A stretch of DNA of 64,000 nt from Papio anubis (Eukaryota > Chordata > Mammalia > Primates > Cercopithecidae), in assembly GCF_008728515.1 (NCBI RefSeq), contig NC_044990.1, forward strand, positions 67,188,879-67,252,878. Reading direction: 5' to 3'. The position numbers and the translations under genes are program-made. The stretch's first letter is position 1; each line of letters starts with the position of its first letter. This document shows positions 39,070 through 51,060 of this stretch, in pieces. The notes under the pieces are model-generated. The model worked only from the letters and a program-made list of their open reading frames with translations, made no database searches and was not told where the DNA came from.

Positions 39070-39690
39070 TCTTTTTAAAGTGTTATTGACATGGTAAACT
39101 GCATATACATAAAGAATACACTTTGGTAAATTTTTGCGTAAGTATGCATACCGAAACCATCAGTAGGATCAAAATAATGAATATATCCAAGCTTCCCAAC
39201 AGCTATCTCATGGTTCTTTGGAATTTCTTTCTCATGTCCATCTCTGTCTTACTCCCTTTCTTCTACTCTAGTACCAGTAACAACTGATCTGCTTTCTGTC
39301 ATTATAGATTAGATTGACATTTCCAGAGGTTGAGATATTTAGAAACGTATAGTACCTGCTCTTTTTTTCTCTGCTGCTTTCACTTGGCATAATTATTTTG
39401 AAATTTATCCTGCTGTTGCATATATCCATAGTTTATTCACTTTTATTGGTAAGTAGTATTCTTTCACATGGATTTAATATACTTAGCTTTTTTATTCACT
39501 TGTTGACAGCCATTTGGGTAATTTCCAGTATAGGACTATTATATATAACACTGCCATGAATATTCATGTAAAATCTTTGTATGTATATTCATTTCTCTTG
39601 GGTAATTATGTTCCAGTGGAATGACTGGATCATATAGCAGATATCTGCATTTCCACTCACAGTCTATGGGTTTTACATCCCCAGTAAAAT
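39070..39690 (-). mobile_element. Old L1 (L1M) 3' fragment, minus strand
   Basis: GTGTTATTGACATGGTAAAC, then CCATCAGTAGGATC, then CATGGATTTAATATACTTAG and CAGTGGAATGACTGGATCAT follow the order of a reversed L1 3' end. Heavily diverged. Confidence 0.75.
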
Positions 39691-40271
39691 TTTTTACTTT
39701 TACAGATACAAAAAGTGAAACCTAACTAATACTAATTTGACATATTTTCCATTTACATGTCATACACATACATACTACAGCCACACATATATATGTTTTT
39801 ATAATTAATACTACATAAAATTTTACATGGATTTTACTAAATTGGCATACAGTTTATTTATGTTTGCATGTCAACAAAGAGAAAATAATTATAATCTACT
39901 TTCAGGATTTTTCATTGCGTAATCTCATCAAGCATTGAAAGATAAAGTATGCTGTTTTATATATAGTTGATTTATAATTTGAGATTCAGATATTTAATAC
40001 ACATTTAAAAATGATGATAACCAATGGCTTAGTGTTTAATGATGTGTGAAAATAAGGACTACGATGTCACTATGTTCACCTTATTAACATACCTATTTAG
40101 GTCCTCTCAATAGAACATGGCTTCAATGATGGAAAACATAATTTACTGGGAGCAAAATGGGAAGATATTTGTAAATAAGGGAAAGGCTAGGAAACTATAA
40201 TTTTTTGGTACTATTTGTTTTAAAATGTAAGACCTGGAGGTATATTTCACATCCTCAATAAAAGAATCTTT
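39691..40271. other. Single-copy DNA, no feature recognised
   Basis: AT-rich; no element recognised. Confidence 0.4.
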
Positions 40272-40446
40272 TCCTTTTGTTGTTTTGTTTTGAGATAGGG
40301 TCTCACTCTGTCACCCAGGCTGGAGTTCTACAGTGTGAACATGGCTTACTGCAACCTCTGCCTCCCGGGCTCAAATGATCCTCCTCCCACCTCAGCCTCC
40401 TGAATTATTTGGACTACAAGTGTATGCCACTACTCCTGACTAATTT

Positions 40447-40489
<43 letters not shown>

Positions 40490-40606
40490 TGGAGGCAAGG
40501 TCTCACTTTGTTGCCCAGGCTGCTCTTGAACTCCTGGACTCAAGCCATCCTCCCACTTGACTTCTCAAAGTGGTGGGATTACAGTCAGGAGCCACTGCAC
40601 CTAACC
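40272..40606 (-). mobile_element. AluJ SINE, minus strand, expanded by a TTTA repeat
   Basis: A reversed old Alu (GAGATAGGGTCTCACTCTGT ... CAGGAGCCACTGCACCTAAC) whose middle A-rich linker has become a (TTTA)n run at 40446-40490. Flanking TTCCTTTTG and TTCCCTTTT may be a decayed duplication. Confidence 0.9.
40446..40490. repeat. (TTTA)n tetranucleotide microsatellite
   Basis: Eleven uninterrupted TTTA units inside AluJ, at the position of the mid-Alu A-rich linker. Confidence 0.95.
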
Positions 40607-42978
40607 CTGTTCCCTTTTTTAACTCTACATTTTCACTGGTTCTTTTCTTCTCTTTGTTAATATTTTAAATGATTTTACTATTTCTTCAGATTAAAAAATA
40701 AAACAAGATTTCACACATACCTTTGTCATTTTCTCAAATATCTGAAATTTTTCACAAAATTTGATACTGCCTTTAGAGTGTTACTGTATTTCATTTTTAG
40801 TCCTTTTAGTTGCTGTTGCCATGTGGTTTGATTTTTTAAAAATTAGAAAATGACAAGGAATCAAGAATGGAGTAAAGTTTTTTAAAAATGGTAGTGTTAC
40901 TCTTTATATATAAAATAGCCACATTGATACTTTCAGTGGAAAGTGTTTATTCAAATGCATAATAGAAGCAAAAGTATTTTAAAAATTCGGTTTTGTGAGT
41001 TGGTACTTTAACTCTGATCATACAGAAAGTATTGTGGCTTTCAACATGATTTCTCATCCTGAATTTGCTTACTAAATTCAAATTGATAGCATAAGAGTAC
41101 ATTTACTTTATTGATTAGTTGCCCCGTTATGCTAAAAGAATACGCATTCTGCATGTTAGAATCATTCTATTAAGATCTCCTTATTAAACCCCTGCAGAAT
41201 GTGCCTAAATGCACAGTAGACTTGAAAAATTTGCTGTTCTGTAATATGCAGCAGACAGAGACCCCAAAACCTCTTCCCTTATTGTGTTTACAGAAGTAAG
41301 AATCTCTGAGGATTTGATCTTCGTTTCTGAAGTTCAGTTCTCTCAATCATACAAATAACAAGAATGCCTCCATTTGTCTACGTTACAAAGATAATCAGAA
41401 TCAAATCACATGAAATCATTGAAGTAAAAGTGCTAATTTAACTTCAAATTACTATAAAATATGTTACAATTTAAGGACATTATTGGGGTTTATGTATGGT
41501 TTTCTGCTTCAGAAAAAGCTGGGGGAAGACTTCAATTCAATTTTTATAATTGAATTATGTGTACAGAGAGATACAGAATGGCATCCTCAGTACATCTCTC
41601 TTATTAGCTCTTTATTATAGTTGTCAGTTTTATCTTGATATCCAGTAATAAATGCAGTTTTTAAAAGAAATGCAATAGGAAGAACTCTTGTTATTATCAA
41701 CAATTAGCCTTAACCATTTGACTAGCATTGCACTTGCTATAACTCTGATTTGGGGCTTTCAGTAATGCCATCTAAACACAAATACTCTAAATGCAAACAA
41801 TGTAGCTTTATAAGAAGAATATTTCATTTTATGACAAATGCAAAGAACAGGAATATGTTGAAGCTAAATTATCAGGAAGGTGACAAAAAGAAGTTTATGG
41901 CTGGAATACCTTAAACATTAAGGAAAAAACACTAGCATTCACCTTTCATTCAGATTATGAAATTGAATAGGTATTTATTTACATATGAATAATCAGAGAT
42001 GTGTGAAGTACATAATCCTAATAGGTTAGACAAAACTTATTGTTTCTAATAAGATGATGAACTAAATATCCTGAAAACCCTGAAAAAAAAAAAACTTTCA
42101 AATACTGATAAAATGTATTTTCAAAAATTGTCTGAAAACACTCAGAAGAAAGTAAGACACAGTCAGTATTGAGAGAGAGAGAGAGAAATAGAGACAGGGA
42201 AGGAAGGAAGGGCGGAAGGGAGGAAGGAAGGAAGGAAGGAAGGAAGGAGTGAAGAATGTGTTTTTTTCTTATCTTTAAAACAAAGATAAGGCTTTTCTTA
42301 CCTATAAAATAAACAGGCTTTAGTAAATAGTTAAAACAGGAATAGAAAAAAAGGCCCTGTGGCCACATTATCTGGAAAGCACAACCTGGGATGCTTTTTA
42401 AATCCAAGGCTTTTAAAGAGTTTCAACTTTAATGAAATGACAAACTAGGAAAAACATTCAAATCCAAAGTCCTTTTAAATAACATTTCTTAAAATAAGGA
42501 AATTAAGCCTGGACTTAAAATCTAAGGTGTGAAAGACAATGGGAAGTATAGGAATAAGTGTGGAAAATGTAAATATTAACTATGCAAACAATATTAATGA
42601 TTAATTTAGTGGGAAATCGTGTAAGTCTACTATTGGATATCAATTACATTTAAAATTCAAATGGGCAACTGAAGTTGATGACTCCAAAAATCTTTGAAAC
42701 ATCTATAAGCAGTGTAAAAATATGAATAATTTTTATTCTTTTAAATAAGTATAGCATTGAAGGGCAATAAATAAAATAAAAGTTGAATATAATTTCTAAA
42801 GCTGTAATGCAGAAAAAGTATGTTTAAAAATTAACTGGAACAAAAAAGATTGAGAGAAAAATTCATAGAAAAAAATCAAATAAATAGAGGGTACATAATA
42901 AACTAAAAATATTTTCAATTATATTATTAGCATAGTATTTTAATAATCTAGTTTCAAAAGGCTCTACAGTTAAAAGAC
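40607..42978. other. 2.4 kb single-copy DNA with a GA/GGAA microsatellite
   Basis: Only the purine repeat at 42168-42250 was recognised. No frame of note. Confidence 0.45.
42168..42250. repeat. (GA)n(GGAA)n purine microsatellite
   Basis: GAGAGAGAGAGAGAG, then AAGG tetramers with GGGC interruptions. About six perfect GGAA/AGGA units lie at 42222-42247. The minus-strand frame through it is a Ser/Leu/Pro-rich translation of the repeat. Confidence 0.93.
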
Positions 42979-43369
42979 TGATATGGTTTAACTCTATGTC
43001 CCCACCCAACTCTAATCTCGATTTGTAATTCCCATAATCCCTACATATTGAGGGAGGGCACTGGTGGGAGGTGATTGGATCATGGGGTTGGTTTCCCCAT
43101 CTGTTTTTGTGATAGTGAGTTCTCATGAGAGCTGATGGTTTTATAAGGAGCTCTTCTGTTTCCCTTTCTTTCTCTCTCTCTGTCTCTCTCTCTCTTTCTC
43201 TCACCTGCTGCCATTTAAGACGTGCCTGCTTCCCCTTCCACCATTATTGTAAGTTTCTTGAGGTCTCCCCAGCCATATGGAACAGTGAGTCAACTAAACT
43301 TCTTTTCTTTGTAAATTACCCAGTCTTGGGTGGTATTTCTTTATACCAGTGTGAAAACAAACTAATACA
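42979..43369 (+). repeat. Solo MST-type MaLR LTR, plus strand
   Basis: A 391-bp LTR from TGATATGGTTTAACTC to CAAACTAATACA with 5-bp flanks AAGAC at 42974-42978 and 43370-43374. One LTR with a matching duplication means recombination between two LTRs removed the internal region. It contains a CT run at 43160-43203. Confidence 0.95.
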
Positions 43370-43374
43370 AAGAC

Positions 43375-44139
43375 CAAACTTGAAAGAGTAAATATTTTTT
43401 AAATGACTATAAGTTATTTACATAAGATCAAATTACAAAATAAGTTTCATGCAAATATGAAACAAAGGAAACCTACATAGTCATATGAATGTGACTAAAA
43501 AATAAAATTAGACTATAAATTAATATTGCAAATAGTGTGTAACATGAACATTTTTTTTTAATCTACCAGGAATATACAAGGATGCTAAATTATTTTCACC
43601 TATTATAAATTGCATTATATAAAACAAAAATAGATTTTTATAAGTGTAATAATTATGTTTTCTTAATACTTCACTTAGTAGAACTTGAACATATTAGGAA
43701 ATTATAGAAACTATGCTTATTACATCAGTGTATGGGAGAATCTCTTAAACAGATGGAACATATATGACAGAAATGAATGCTAATAAAATTTAAAATTAGA
43801 CTTTCTGTAAAGCAAAATCACCACATACAAGTTAAATTACAAATCACATTTAACAAAAGGTTAAATAGTAAATTTTTAAAAATCACAAACTTATAAACAG
43901 TGCTCAACCTTGTATCACAAAATCTATTCAATAATTTCATTAATATCTTATCACTGTAAGAAAAGTTACAGGAATACAATAAGAGACAATGAACTATCAT
44001 TCTCAAATTTTATGTTAATTTACTTAGAAATACAAAGAGAATCTAAAGAAAGGTATCAAGTAAGAGAGTTTAGCAATGATAGTAAATATTAGATTAGTGC
44101 AAATTCAATTCTTTTAAATTGGTAACAAAATGCCACCAG
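43375..44139. other. AT-rich DNA, no clear feature
   Basis: It may contain very old L1 sequence continuous with 44140-44280, but this is too diverged for me to support. Confidence 0.35.
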
Positions 44140-44280
44140 TAATTGCAACAAAAGTCCCAGGCACCTACAAATAAATCTAATAAAACATGCATGACTTTTA
44201 ATATAAAAAAGTGTTTTTAATTGAATGATTAAAATAGAACTGAGTAAAAGTGGAGATACAGGTTCCTGGAGAAAAAGAAG
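44140..44280 (+). mobile_element. Ancient L1M ORF2 fragment, plus strand
   Basis: CACCTACAAATAAATCTAAT, GCATGACTTTTAATATAAAA and GTGGAGATACAGGTTCCTGG follow the L1 ORF2 order in sense orientation. Confidence 0.55.
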
Positions 44281-44883
44281 CAATGTGATTAATTATTTGA
44301 TAAATTCAGTTTTTTTCATCAGAAATCCCAAATAATTTATCTGTCTGTGTGCACTAGTGGGGTGTGTGTGGTGTGTTGTTCATATTTGCATGTGAGTGAG
44401 AAACAAGTGGAATGTAGATACATTAAGGAACAAAGGGTTTGCAGCTGCTGTTTTAATCCAGTTCTTCAGAAGCAGCCTGAAAAATAAGCATTCCTGTGCT
44501 AGTGTTTTCAACCAAAATGTGACAAGAAGAAACTCCCTACCAAGGTGAGAGGAATGTGGCAAGAACAAAAGGGAACTTAGCAAGGCTGTGATTTCAGATA
44601 AATCACCATAACGAACAGATCTGGTCTGGTTTCATAGGAAAGTTCTGGAGTAAACTAACTGCTCGCAATTGTTTCCTTTCAAGATAGTGACTCTGGTCTT
44701 TCATATATCTACGTGTCCACAGTCATTGTTTAGGGGCTGCTGCTGTTTTCCTGTTTATAGACCCTGACTTCCAGTAATATTAAGATGCTTGGAACCAAGA
44801 GCACACCACGGGTAAGGGAGTATACAAAATGGTTTTAAATAAATCTTAAGATTGTCCTACCCTATTTGCCAAATCAATTTTTT
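44281..44883. other. Single-copy DNA, no feature recognised
   Basis: It contains a short GTGTG run near 44360; nothing else recognised. Confidence 0.4.
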
Positions 44884-44898
44884 AAAAAGGAAAAGGTA

Positions 44899-45202
44899 GG
44901 CTGGGCGCGGTGGCTCACGCCTATAATCCTAGCACTTTGGGAGGCCGAGACGGGCAGATCACGAGGTCAGGAGATGGAGACCATTCTGGTTAACACGATG
45001 AAACCCCGTTTCTACTAAAAATACAAAAAAATTAGCCGGACGCGGTGGCGGGCGCCTGTAGTACCAGCTACACGGGAGGCTGAGGCAGGAGAATGGGGGT
45101 GAACCAGGAAGGTGGAGCTTGCAGTGAGTCGAGATCGCGCCACTGCACTCCAGCCTGGGCGACAGAGCGAGAGTCCATCTCAAAAAAAAAAAAAAAAAAA
45201 AA
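44899..45202 (+). mobile_element. AluY SINE, plus strand
   Basis: GGCTGGGCGCGGTGGCTCAC to GAGAGTCCATCTC plus an A tail of about 22. GGAGCTTGCAGTGAG marks AluY. AAAAAGGAAAAGGT before and AAAAAGGAAAAGAT after the tail are the target-site duplication. Confidence 0.95.
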
Positions 45203-45419
45203 AGGAAAAGATGGAGGGCACTATTTTTTATTTTTATTTTTGCCTTTTATCAATAATTGTAAAAGTAGAACAAGTAATACCATCCAATATTTGTGCACGA
45301 AGAGAAAAATAGACCTGAGCATGAGAAGCAAATCAATGAATATCTGAAAATTTGATATATGAGAAAGACGGTTTTGCAAAATCAGTGGGAACACAGTAGA
45401 ATTTCAATTAAAAGGTGTT

Positions 45420-46077
45420 GAAACAAATGTTTTCCATATAAATTAAAATCAAATTAGATTTATCTTTCATATTGTATGCATAAGTCAATTCCAATTTAGT
45501 TAAATCATGAAATAGAAAATATAATATATAATTATTTTAGAAGAAAATATAGGAGAATAGATTTTGAAGACCTGAAATTAGAAAAATATTTCTTAAAAAA
45601 GACCCTAAAAGCAAAACCTTATGAAATTTTGATTAATTAAACTACATGACTTATTTGTAGTCTTCTCAGCCTAAATATATAATTAAGTAGTAAAATGACA
45701 GGCCAGAAAAGTGAAGACATGCTTTGGAATATAATTAAAGAGATATTAATTTTAATGTATTTTAAAGCTCTCACAATAAGAAAAATAAACCAAAAAGAAA
45801 ATTAGCAAATAATATAAATAGAAAATTTATAGGAAAGAAAATCAAATAGCTAATAATCATAAGAAATAATACTTTATTGGTAGAAAGAAGCTACATCTCA
45901 AAAAAATTTATTTTAAAAGGTAAACAATTTTGAACTCATCATTTTGACAGATAATACCAAGAATTGGTGAAGATATGAAAATGAAACAGGTATTCTTATA
46001 TGTGCTGGCGAAAATTTAAATTGAACACTTTTCAAGCAATTTAAAATAGTAAAGTTGAAGATAAATATACCTATTAC
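45420..46077 (+). mobile_element. Ancient L1M ORF2 3' fragment, plus strand
   Basis: GAAGAAAATATAGGAGAATA, TATTTCTTAAAAAAGACC, and AATACCAAGAATTGGTGAAG lie in the order of L1 ORF2 C-terminal coding sequence. It stops where a MaLR LTR begins and continues at about 46.64 kb. Confidence 0.7.
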
Positions 46078-46430
46078 CGTGGACTGAATGATTGTGTCCC
46101 CTCCAAATCCATATGATGAAACCCTAATCCCCAATAAAATAGTATTGAGAGATGCAGTCTTTGTGCGAAAATGAGATTATGAGGGTTAAGCCCTCATGAA
46201 TGGGATTACTGCCCTTATAAGAAGAAACTGTAGAGCTAGTTCACTCTCCTTCTACCACATGAGAATACAAAAAGTCAGCAGTCTGCAGCCCTGAAGAGGG
46301 CTCTCACCAGAACCCAATATGCTGTTATCATGATCTCTGATTTCCAGCCCCCCGAACTGTGAAAAATGAATTGATGTTAAATCTCTACCTATGGTGATTT
46401 GTTTAGCAGCCCAAGTGACAAAGACATCTA
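46078..46430 (+). repeat. MaLR LTR (MLT1/MST type), plus strand
   Basis: ACTGAATGATTGTGTCCCCT, then AGCCCTCATGAATGGGATTA, CTGCCCTTATAAGAAG and GAACTGTGAAAAATGAATTG are the successive landmarks of an old MaLR LTR. Inserted in L1M. Confidence 0.75.
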
Positions 46431-46635
46431 TTCCAGTGGTACCACTTCTAGTAGTATAGTACCTTTGTAGTGTAGTACTTAGTACTGTGTCATAGTCACT
46501 AGGCATGTGTGACTATTTAAATTTATACTTGTATTTATTAAAATTAAATAAAGGTAAATATTCAGTGCTTCAGCCACAGGAGTACAGTTCAAGTACACAG
46601 TACTACACATGGCTGGTGTCTACTGTTTGGGAAGC
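46431..46635. mobile_element. hAT-type DNA transposon remnant
   Basis: The central motif GTGTGACTATTTAAATTTAT followed by ATTAAAATTAAATAAAG and the mirrored edges around ACACATGGCTGGTGTCTAC resemble a nonautonomous hAT-Charlie element. The family is not assigned. Confidence 0.5.
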
Positions 46636-46639
46636 AAAA

Positions 46640-47125
46640 TATTGGAAGCAAATACTATCAACAAGTAAATAAATCATTAATTATGGCACATCTATAAAAT
46701 GAAATATATAGCAGTGAAAGTAAATATCTCAAACTACATATATCAGCATGGATAAAGCATATAGTTATTGACTGAAATAGGTTAGTTGTATAATGTAAAC
46801 ATCATTTCCCAGAAGGTAAAATATAAATTAAATTTAAAACACATGATTAAAGTTATATGCAAAAATACTATGTAGTGTTTAAGTATATAATTATGTGAAG
46901 TAAATGTTTAAAGACATGCATGTAAATGAAAAATATCCAATTTAGGAGATTGGCTAGCTCTCGTGAAGGTAGGTGTTTGAGTGAGGAATGAGCTCGTTTA
47001 GGTGCACACAAGGATACTTAATCCATATACTTGTAACTTGCTTAACCTAAGTAATGGCATAGGGTGGTTGTTATATTGCTCTCTTCCTTTTTATATTTCG
47101 AAATTTTACAATAAATTATAATTTG
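46640..47125 (+). mobile_element. Ancient L1M 3' fragment, plus strand
   Basis: ATTATGGCACATCTATAAAA, CATGGATAAAGCATATAG and the closing TTTACAATAAATTATAAT suggest the last part of the L1M split by 46078-46635. Strongly diverged. Confidence 0.5.
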
Positions 47126-48096
47126 TTAACCTCTTATTTTGTGCCTTCTATTTTTAGGTTACATTTAAGATCAAATAAATTTAGGTAAGATCTATATACA
47201 GTTTTCTAATACCTGTCTTCTAATTTCTATGTTTAACATCCTGAATTCAACTGTTCTGGTTTATGTTTTGCATTTTTAATTATTGGACAATATATATAAA
47301 TTACTGTGGTTTTTTCTCTGACCTTAAATGCAGAAGTTACAGATACATCATTACACACATTTTGTTGTTGTTGTTGTTCTTGTTGTTGTTGTTGTTTTCT
47401 ATCCAAAATCTATTATTATCCTCTCAGAGGTTAATTGTTTGCACATTTGATGAGCTTCTTCAAAGACTAATAAAATTCTTGCAAAACATAGTGTCAATAA
47501 AAGATCAATTTTTCATGGTAACACTGATTCGTAATTTAGTATTCTATAGTTACAGTAATTATGAGGCTAGACGAAAGTATATATAATCTAATTCTTGTGT
47601 CATAATATGTCTATTATTATGAGAAACTTTACTACTTTTTACTTACAAAGAACATTTACAACTATTAATAAAATAATTTATCAATGCATAAAGTTTTTAA
47701 AGTTACTTTCTTTAAAAATATTATAACTGCCTACAGATCTCTGACCTCTGACTTGAAAAGTAAATACAATTTTTCTTTAGCTTGTGCATGATCAGTCATG
47801 CAGTTATGAAAAAGTGCTTTCCAATGAGACACTATTCAATTTCTTATCATTTCTAATTTGATTTTAATGACAAGTAATCATCTTAAAAATAAGGATCAGA
47901 GCATCAATCAGCCCTTCTTTAACTCTCAATTTGACAGTGTAATCTACTGAGACATAAAGGAGTTCAGGGATACTATGAAAGGGAAAACAATTTCTGACAT
48001 CATTCATTATTATATGCTCTATATTATATAATGGTATATACTGTTTACCAAGCTTCAGAAAAAAAGATTTTTTTTTATATTAAAGCTTCGACTTTT
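47126..48096. other. Single-copy DNA with a TTG repeat
   Basis: Only the trinucleotide repeat at 47361-47397 was recognised. Confidence 0.4.
47361..47397. repeat. (TTG)n trinucleotide repeat
   Basis: Eleven GTT units with one TTC interruption. Confidence 0.92.
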
Positions 48097-48215
48097 CTTG
48101 AGATGGGTTCTTACTATGTTGCCTAGTTTGGACTAAAATTCTTAGGCTCAAGAGATCCTCCTGACTCATCCTCCCTGGTGGCTGGGATTACAGATTGATA
48201 CTGCACCCGATTTAA
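48097..48215 (-). mobile_element. Old Alu monomer (FLAM/FRAM-like), minus strand
   Basis: GAGATGGGTTCTTACTATGT, then TTAGGCTCAAGAGATCCTCC and GGCTGGGATTACAG outline one reversed Alu arm; the other arm is absent. Confidence 0.7.
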
Positions 48216-48287
48216 AACCTCCATTTCTTAAAGCAGTCTTACTAGCAAGTCATTATTATCCCCTTTTTACCAATGAGCATATCGGGC

Positions 48288-48833
<546 letters not shown>

Positions 48834-48900
48834 TCAATTTCACGATTCCCCGTTGTCAAACCCATTCTCTACATGTTGCACTGTATAGTAGTCCTGATAC

Positions 48901-49690
48901 TGACAGGAGACAGGGAAATACTGGGTAGAAGTGGGTGGTTTACCAGGAAACCACCCCACCAACGCTCCTCTCAAGCCTTAAGCCTGAAGACCCGCGGCCC
49001 TAAATGAGGACAGGCATTCCTGTTTTTACACCCAAAAAATTGCCTTTTGGCCCGCCACGCCCCCTATCCTGCACCCATATAAACCGCGAATCCCAGGCTC
49101 CAGAAGCCCACCAGGAAGCCCGCAGGTCAGCAGATGTACGGCAGAACGATGCGGCAGAGAACCAAAGAGGAGGGACAGCTAAACGCGGAGAGGAGTTCCG
49201 CCAGGCGGTTAGAGAGGAGCCGGGTCACTGTGTGGCCCGACCCTAGGGGTAGATCACCTTCCCACTTCATCCCCCGCTTCTGGCTCCCCATCCAGGCTGC
49301 TGAGAGACACTCCGCCACTCAGTAAAAGCTCCTATTCATCCTTCAAGCCCGTGTGTGACCCGATGTTTCCAGGACGCTGGGCAAGAGTTCCGAATACAGA
49401 AAGCGGACACACTGACTCTGTCCTTGAGAAAAGGCAGAGGGGCCACTGAGCTGATTAACACTCAAGCCATCTGCAGACAGCAAAGCTGAAAGAGCTTTGT
49501 AACACGGGGGTGGCAGGCACCGTGACCCCTAGACACTTCGGTGGGGCAGGAGCCCACAGCGCTCCTCCTGGCCTCCGCGCTTGCCCCTCTGCATGCTCCC
49601 CGTCCTGTTGGGGGTTTGAGCAGCATGGGAACCGAACTGGCCAGCCACACCCCTGTCACAAGTCCTGCGAGGAGAATCAAGCAACTCTCC
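48901..49690 (+). repeat. ERV1 LTR (MER52-like), plus strand
   Basis: TGACAGGAGACAGGGAAATA opens the element; CCTTTTGGCCCGCCACGCCC and CACCCATATAAACC give a GC-rich proximal promoter with a TATA box; CACTCAGTAAAAGCTCC is a polyadenylation-like signal; the 3' part runs to about 49690 (GTTTGAGCAGC...CCTGCGAGGAG). No second LTR or internal region, so a solo LTR. Frames here on both strands reflect GC-richness. The name rests on memory of the family. Confidence 0.65.
49076..49084 (+). promoter_or_regulatory. LTR TATA box
   Basis: CATATAAAC sits about 18 bp after CGCCCCCTAT and about 245 bp upstream of the AGTAAA signal, the expected arrangement for an ERV1 LTR core promoter. Activity is unknown. 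Confidence 0.5.
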
Positions 49691-49701
49691 CGTTTCAGTT
49701 T

Positions 49702-50008
49702 CAGTCCCTTGGTATTCACAGAAGATTGGTTTCAGAACCCACCCCCGCCACCTGCCACCCCCCACTTGGATGCCAAAATCCATCAAGTCCCTTACATAAA
49801 ATGGTGTTAGTATTTGCAAATAATCTAAGCATATTTTCCCATTCAAAACATCTATTATGTATAACACTTAATACAATGTAAATGCTACGTCAGTAATTGT
49901 TACAATGTATTTTTCAAATTTGTGGTGTTTTATATATTTTTTCCCAATATTCTTGATCAGGGGTTGGTTGAATCTACAGCTACATAACATGCAAATAGGA
50001 AGGGCTGA
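49702..50008. mobile_element. Tigger-type MITE (TcMar)
   Basis: CAGTCCCTTGGTATTC at the left and, inverted at the right, CAGCCCTTCCTATTTG form imperfect terminal inverted repeats. Inside are AGATTGGTTTCAGAACCC, GATGCCAAAATCCATCAAG and CCCTTACATAAAATGG, the order of a nonautonomous Tigger family. It lies directly next to the MER52-like LTR. Confidence 0.82.
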
Positions 50009-50544
50009 CTTTTTTTTGCCAACAATCTGCTTCCTGTAATGGTGATTAGATTGATTTTGACCAGTACTTCCACTAGAGAGTATGAACAGGATGATTTTTA
50101 AAATCTATTCAGATGTTTTGGGATGTCACCAAGGTAGCAGGAAATTACAGGGCATATATCAGGAGAGAAGAAAACCCAAAACATCCAAGGACTTTGGGCC
50201 CTTCAACTTTTGAGGTATGTGCAGAATCAAAACTACGGGGGCTGAGAGGTTGGAGAAAACTTTTGGCAGAAATTGGAATGAGAGAAGCTGGAGTCCATTA
50301 CTTTCAATGAGTCACATAAAGGCAAAACGTGGAAATAAAGGGTAACTAAGAAAAACCAGCTGTGAATTATCTCAATTTCTTACTGGATTCATGTTATCAT
50401 CTAGCTGCTCGATAGAAGGAACTAAATGTTCTCTTAAGTAGCAGAAGCATAAGAAAACACAGGATGTGATAAAAGTTCTAACATATGTGTAGTTCAAAAC
50501 CCAGATAAATAGGAAAGAGATCGTAAGAGGGAAGAAATAGTTAA
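50009..50544. other. Single-copy DNA, possibly very old L1
   Basis: No firm identity. GGCTGAGAGGTTGGAGAAAA and CATAAAGGCAAAACGTGG are faintly L1M-like. Confidence 0.35.
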
Positions 50545-51060
50545 AATGTTAAGAACTGAGAATTTTCCAAAACTAACTAAAGACGTGAAGATGAGGATTG
50601 AAGAAGATATGAAGACCCCAAACAGGATAAATTCAAATAAAACTATACTTAGGCCCATCATATAAAAACTAGTCAAAGACAGTGAAAATTTTAAAAATCA
50701 GCCTGAGGGCTTATTAAAAAAAAAAAACAAAACAAAACACATGCCTCCTTCAGTGGATTCAAAATAATACTAATAGTTGACTTGGTAACAGAAGTAATGG
50801 AATCCAAAAGGTATTTATCTTTAAAATGTTAAAAGTTAGTAAGTGCTATCCTAAAAGTCTTTATCCAATTAAAACATCATTTAATGAAGAAGCCTACTTA
50901 AGTCATTTTCAGACAAAAATAGATAATTCTTTAAACAGCAGACTCATATAAAACTAAGTATTATAGAATGCTGTTGAGGCACAAAGAGTATTCTTCCATG
51001 TAAATATTTGATATTTGGAAAATGTGAAACCTTAAGGTAAGGCAGCAAGAACATCAGCCT
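50545..51060 (+). mobile_element. Ancient L1M/HAL1 fragment, plus strand
   Basis: CTGAGAATTTTCCAAAACTA, GACCCCAAACAGGATAAATT, AGGCCCATCATATAAAAAC and AATGGAATCCAAAAGGTATT occur in the order of the non-reverse-transcriptase coding part of old mammalian L1. All frames are broken. Confidence 0.6.

Noticed and set aside
42018..42407. 129-codon minus-strand frame rich in Ser, Leu, Pro and Phe
   Set aside because: Its centre is the translation of the GA/GGAA microsatellite.
48901..49690. CpG-island gene promoter
   Set aside because: GC content and CpGs coincide exactly with the LTR, and no exon follows.
49004..49881. Overlapping frames near a TATA box
   Set aside because: They lie in a MER52-like LTR and have no conserved domain; the TATA belongs to the LTR.
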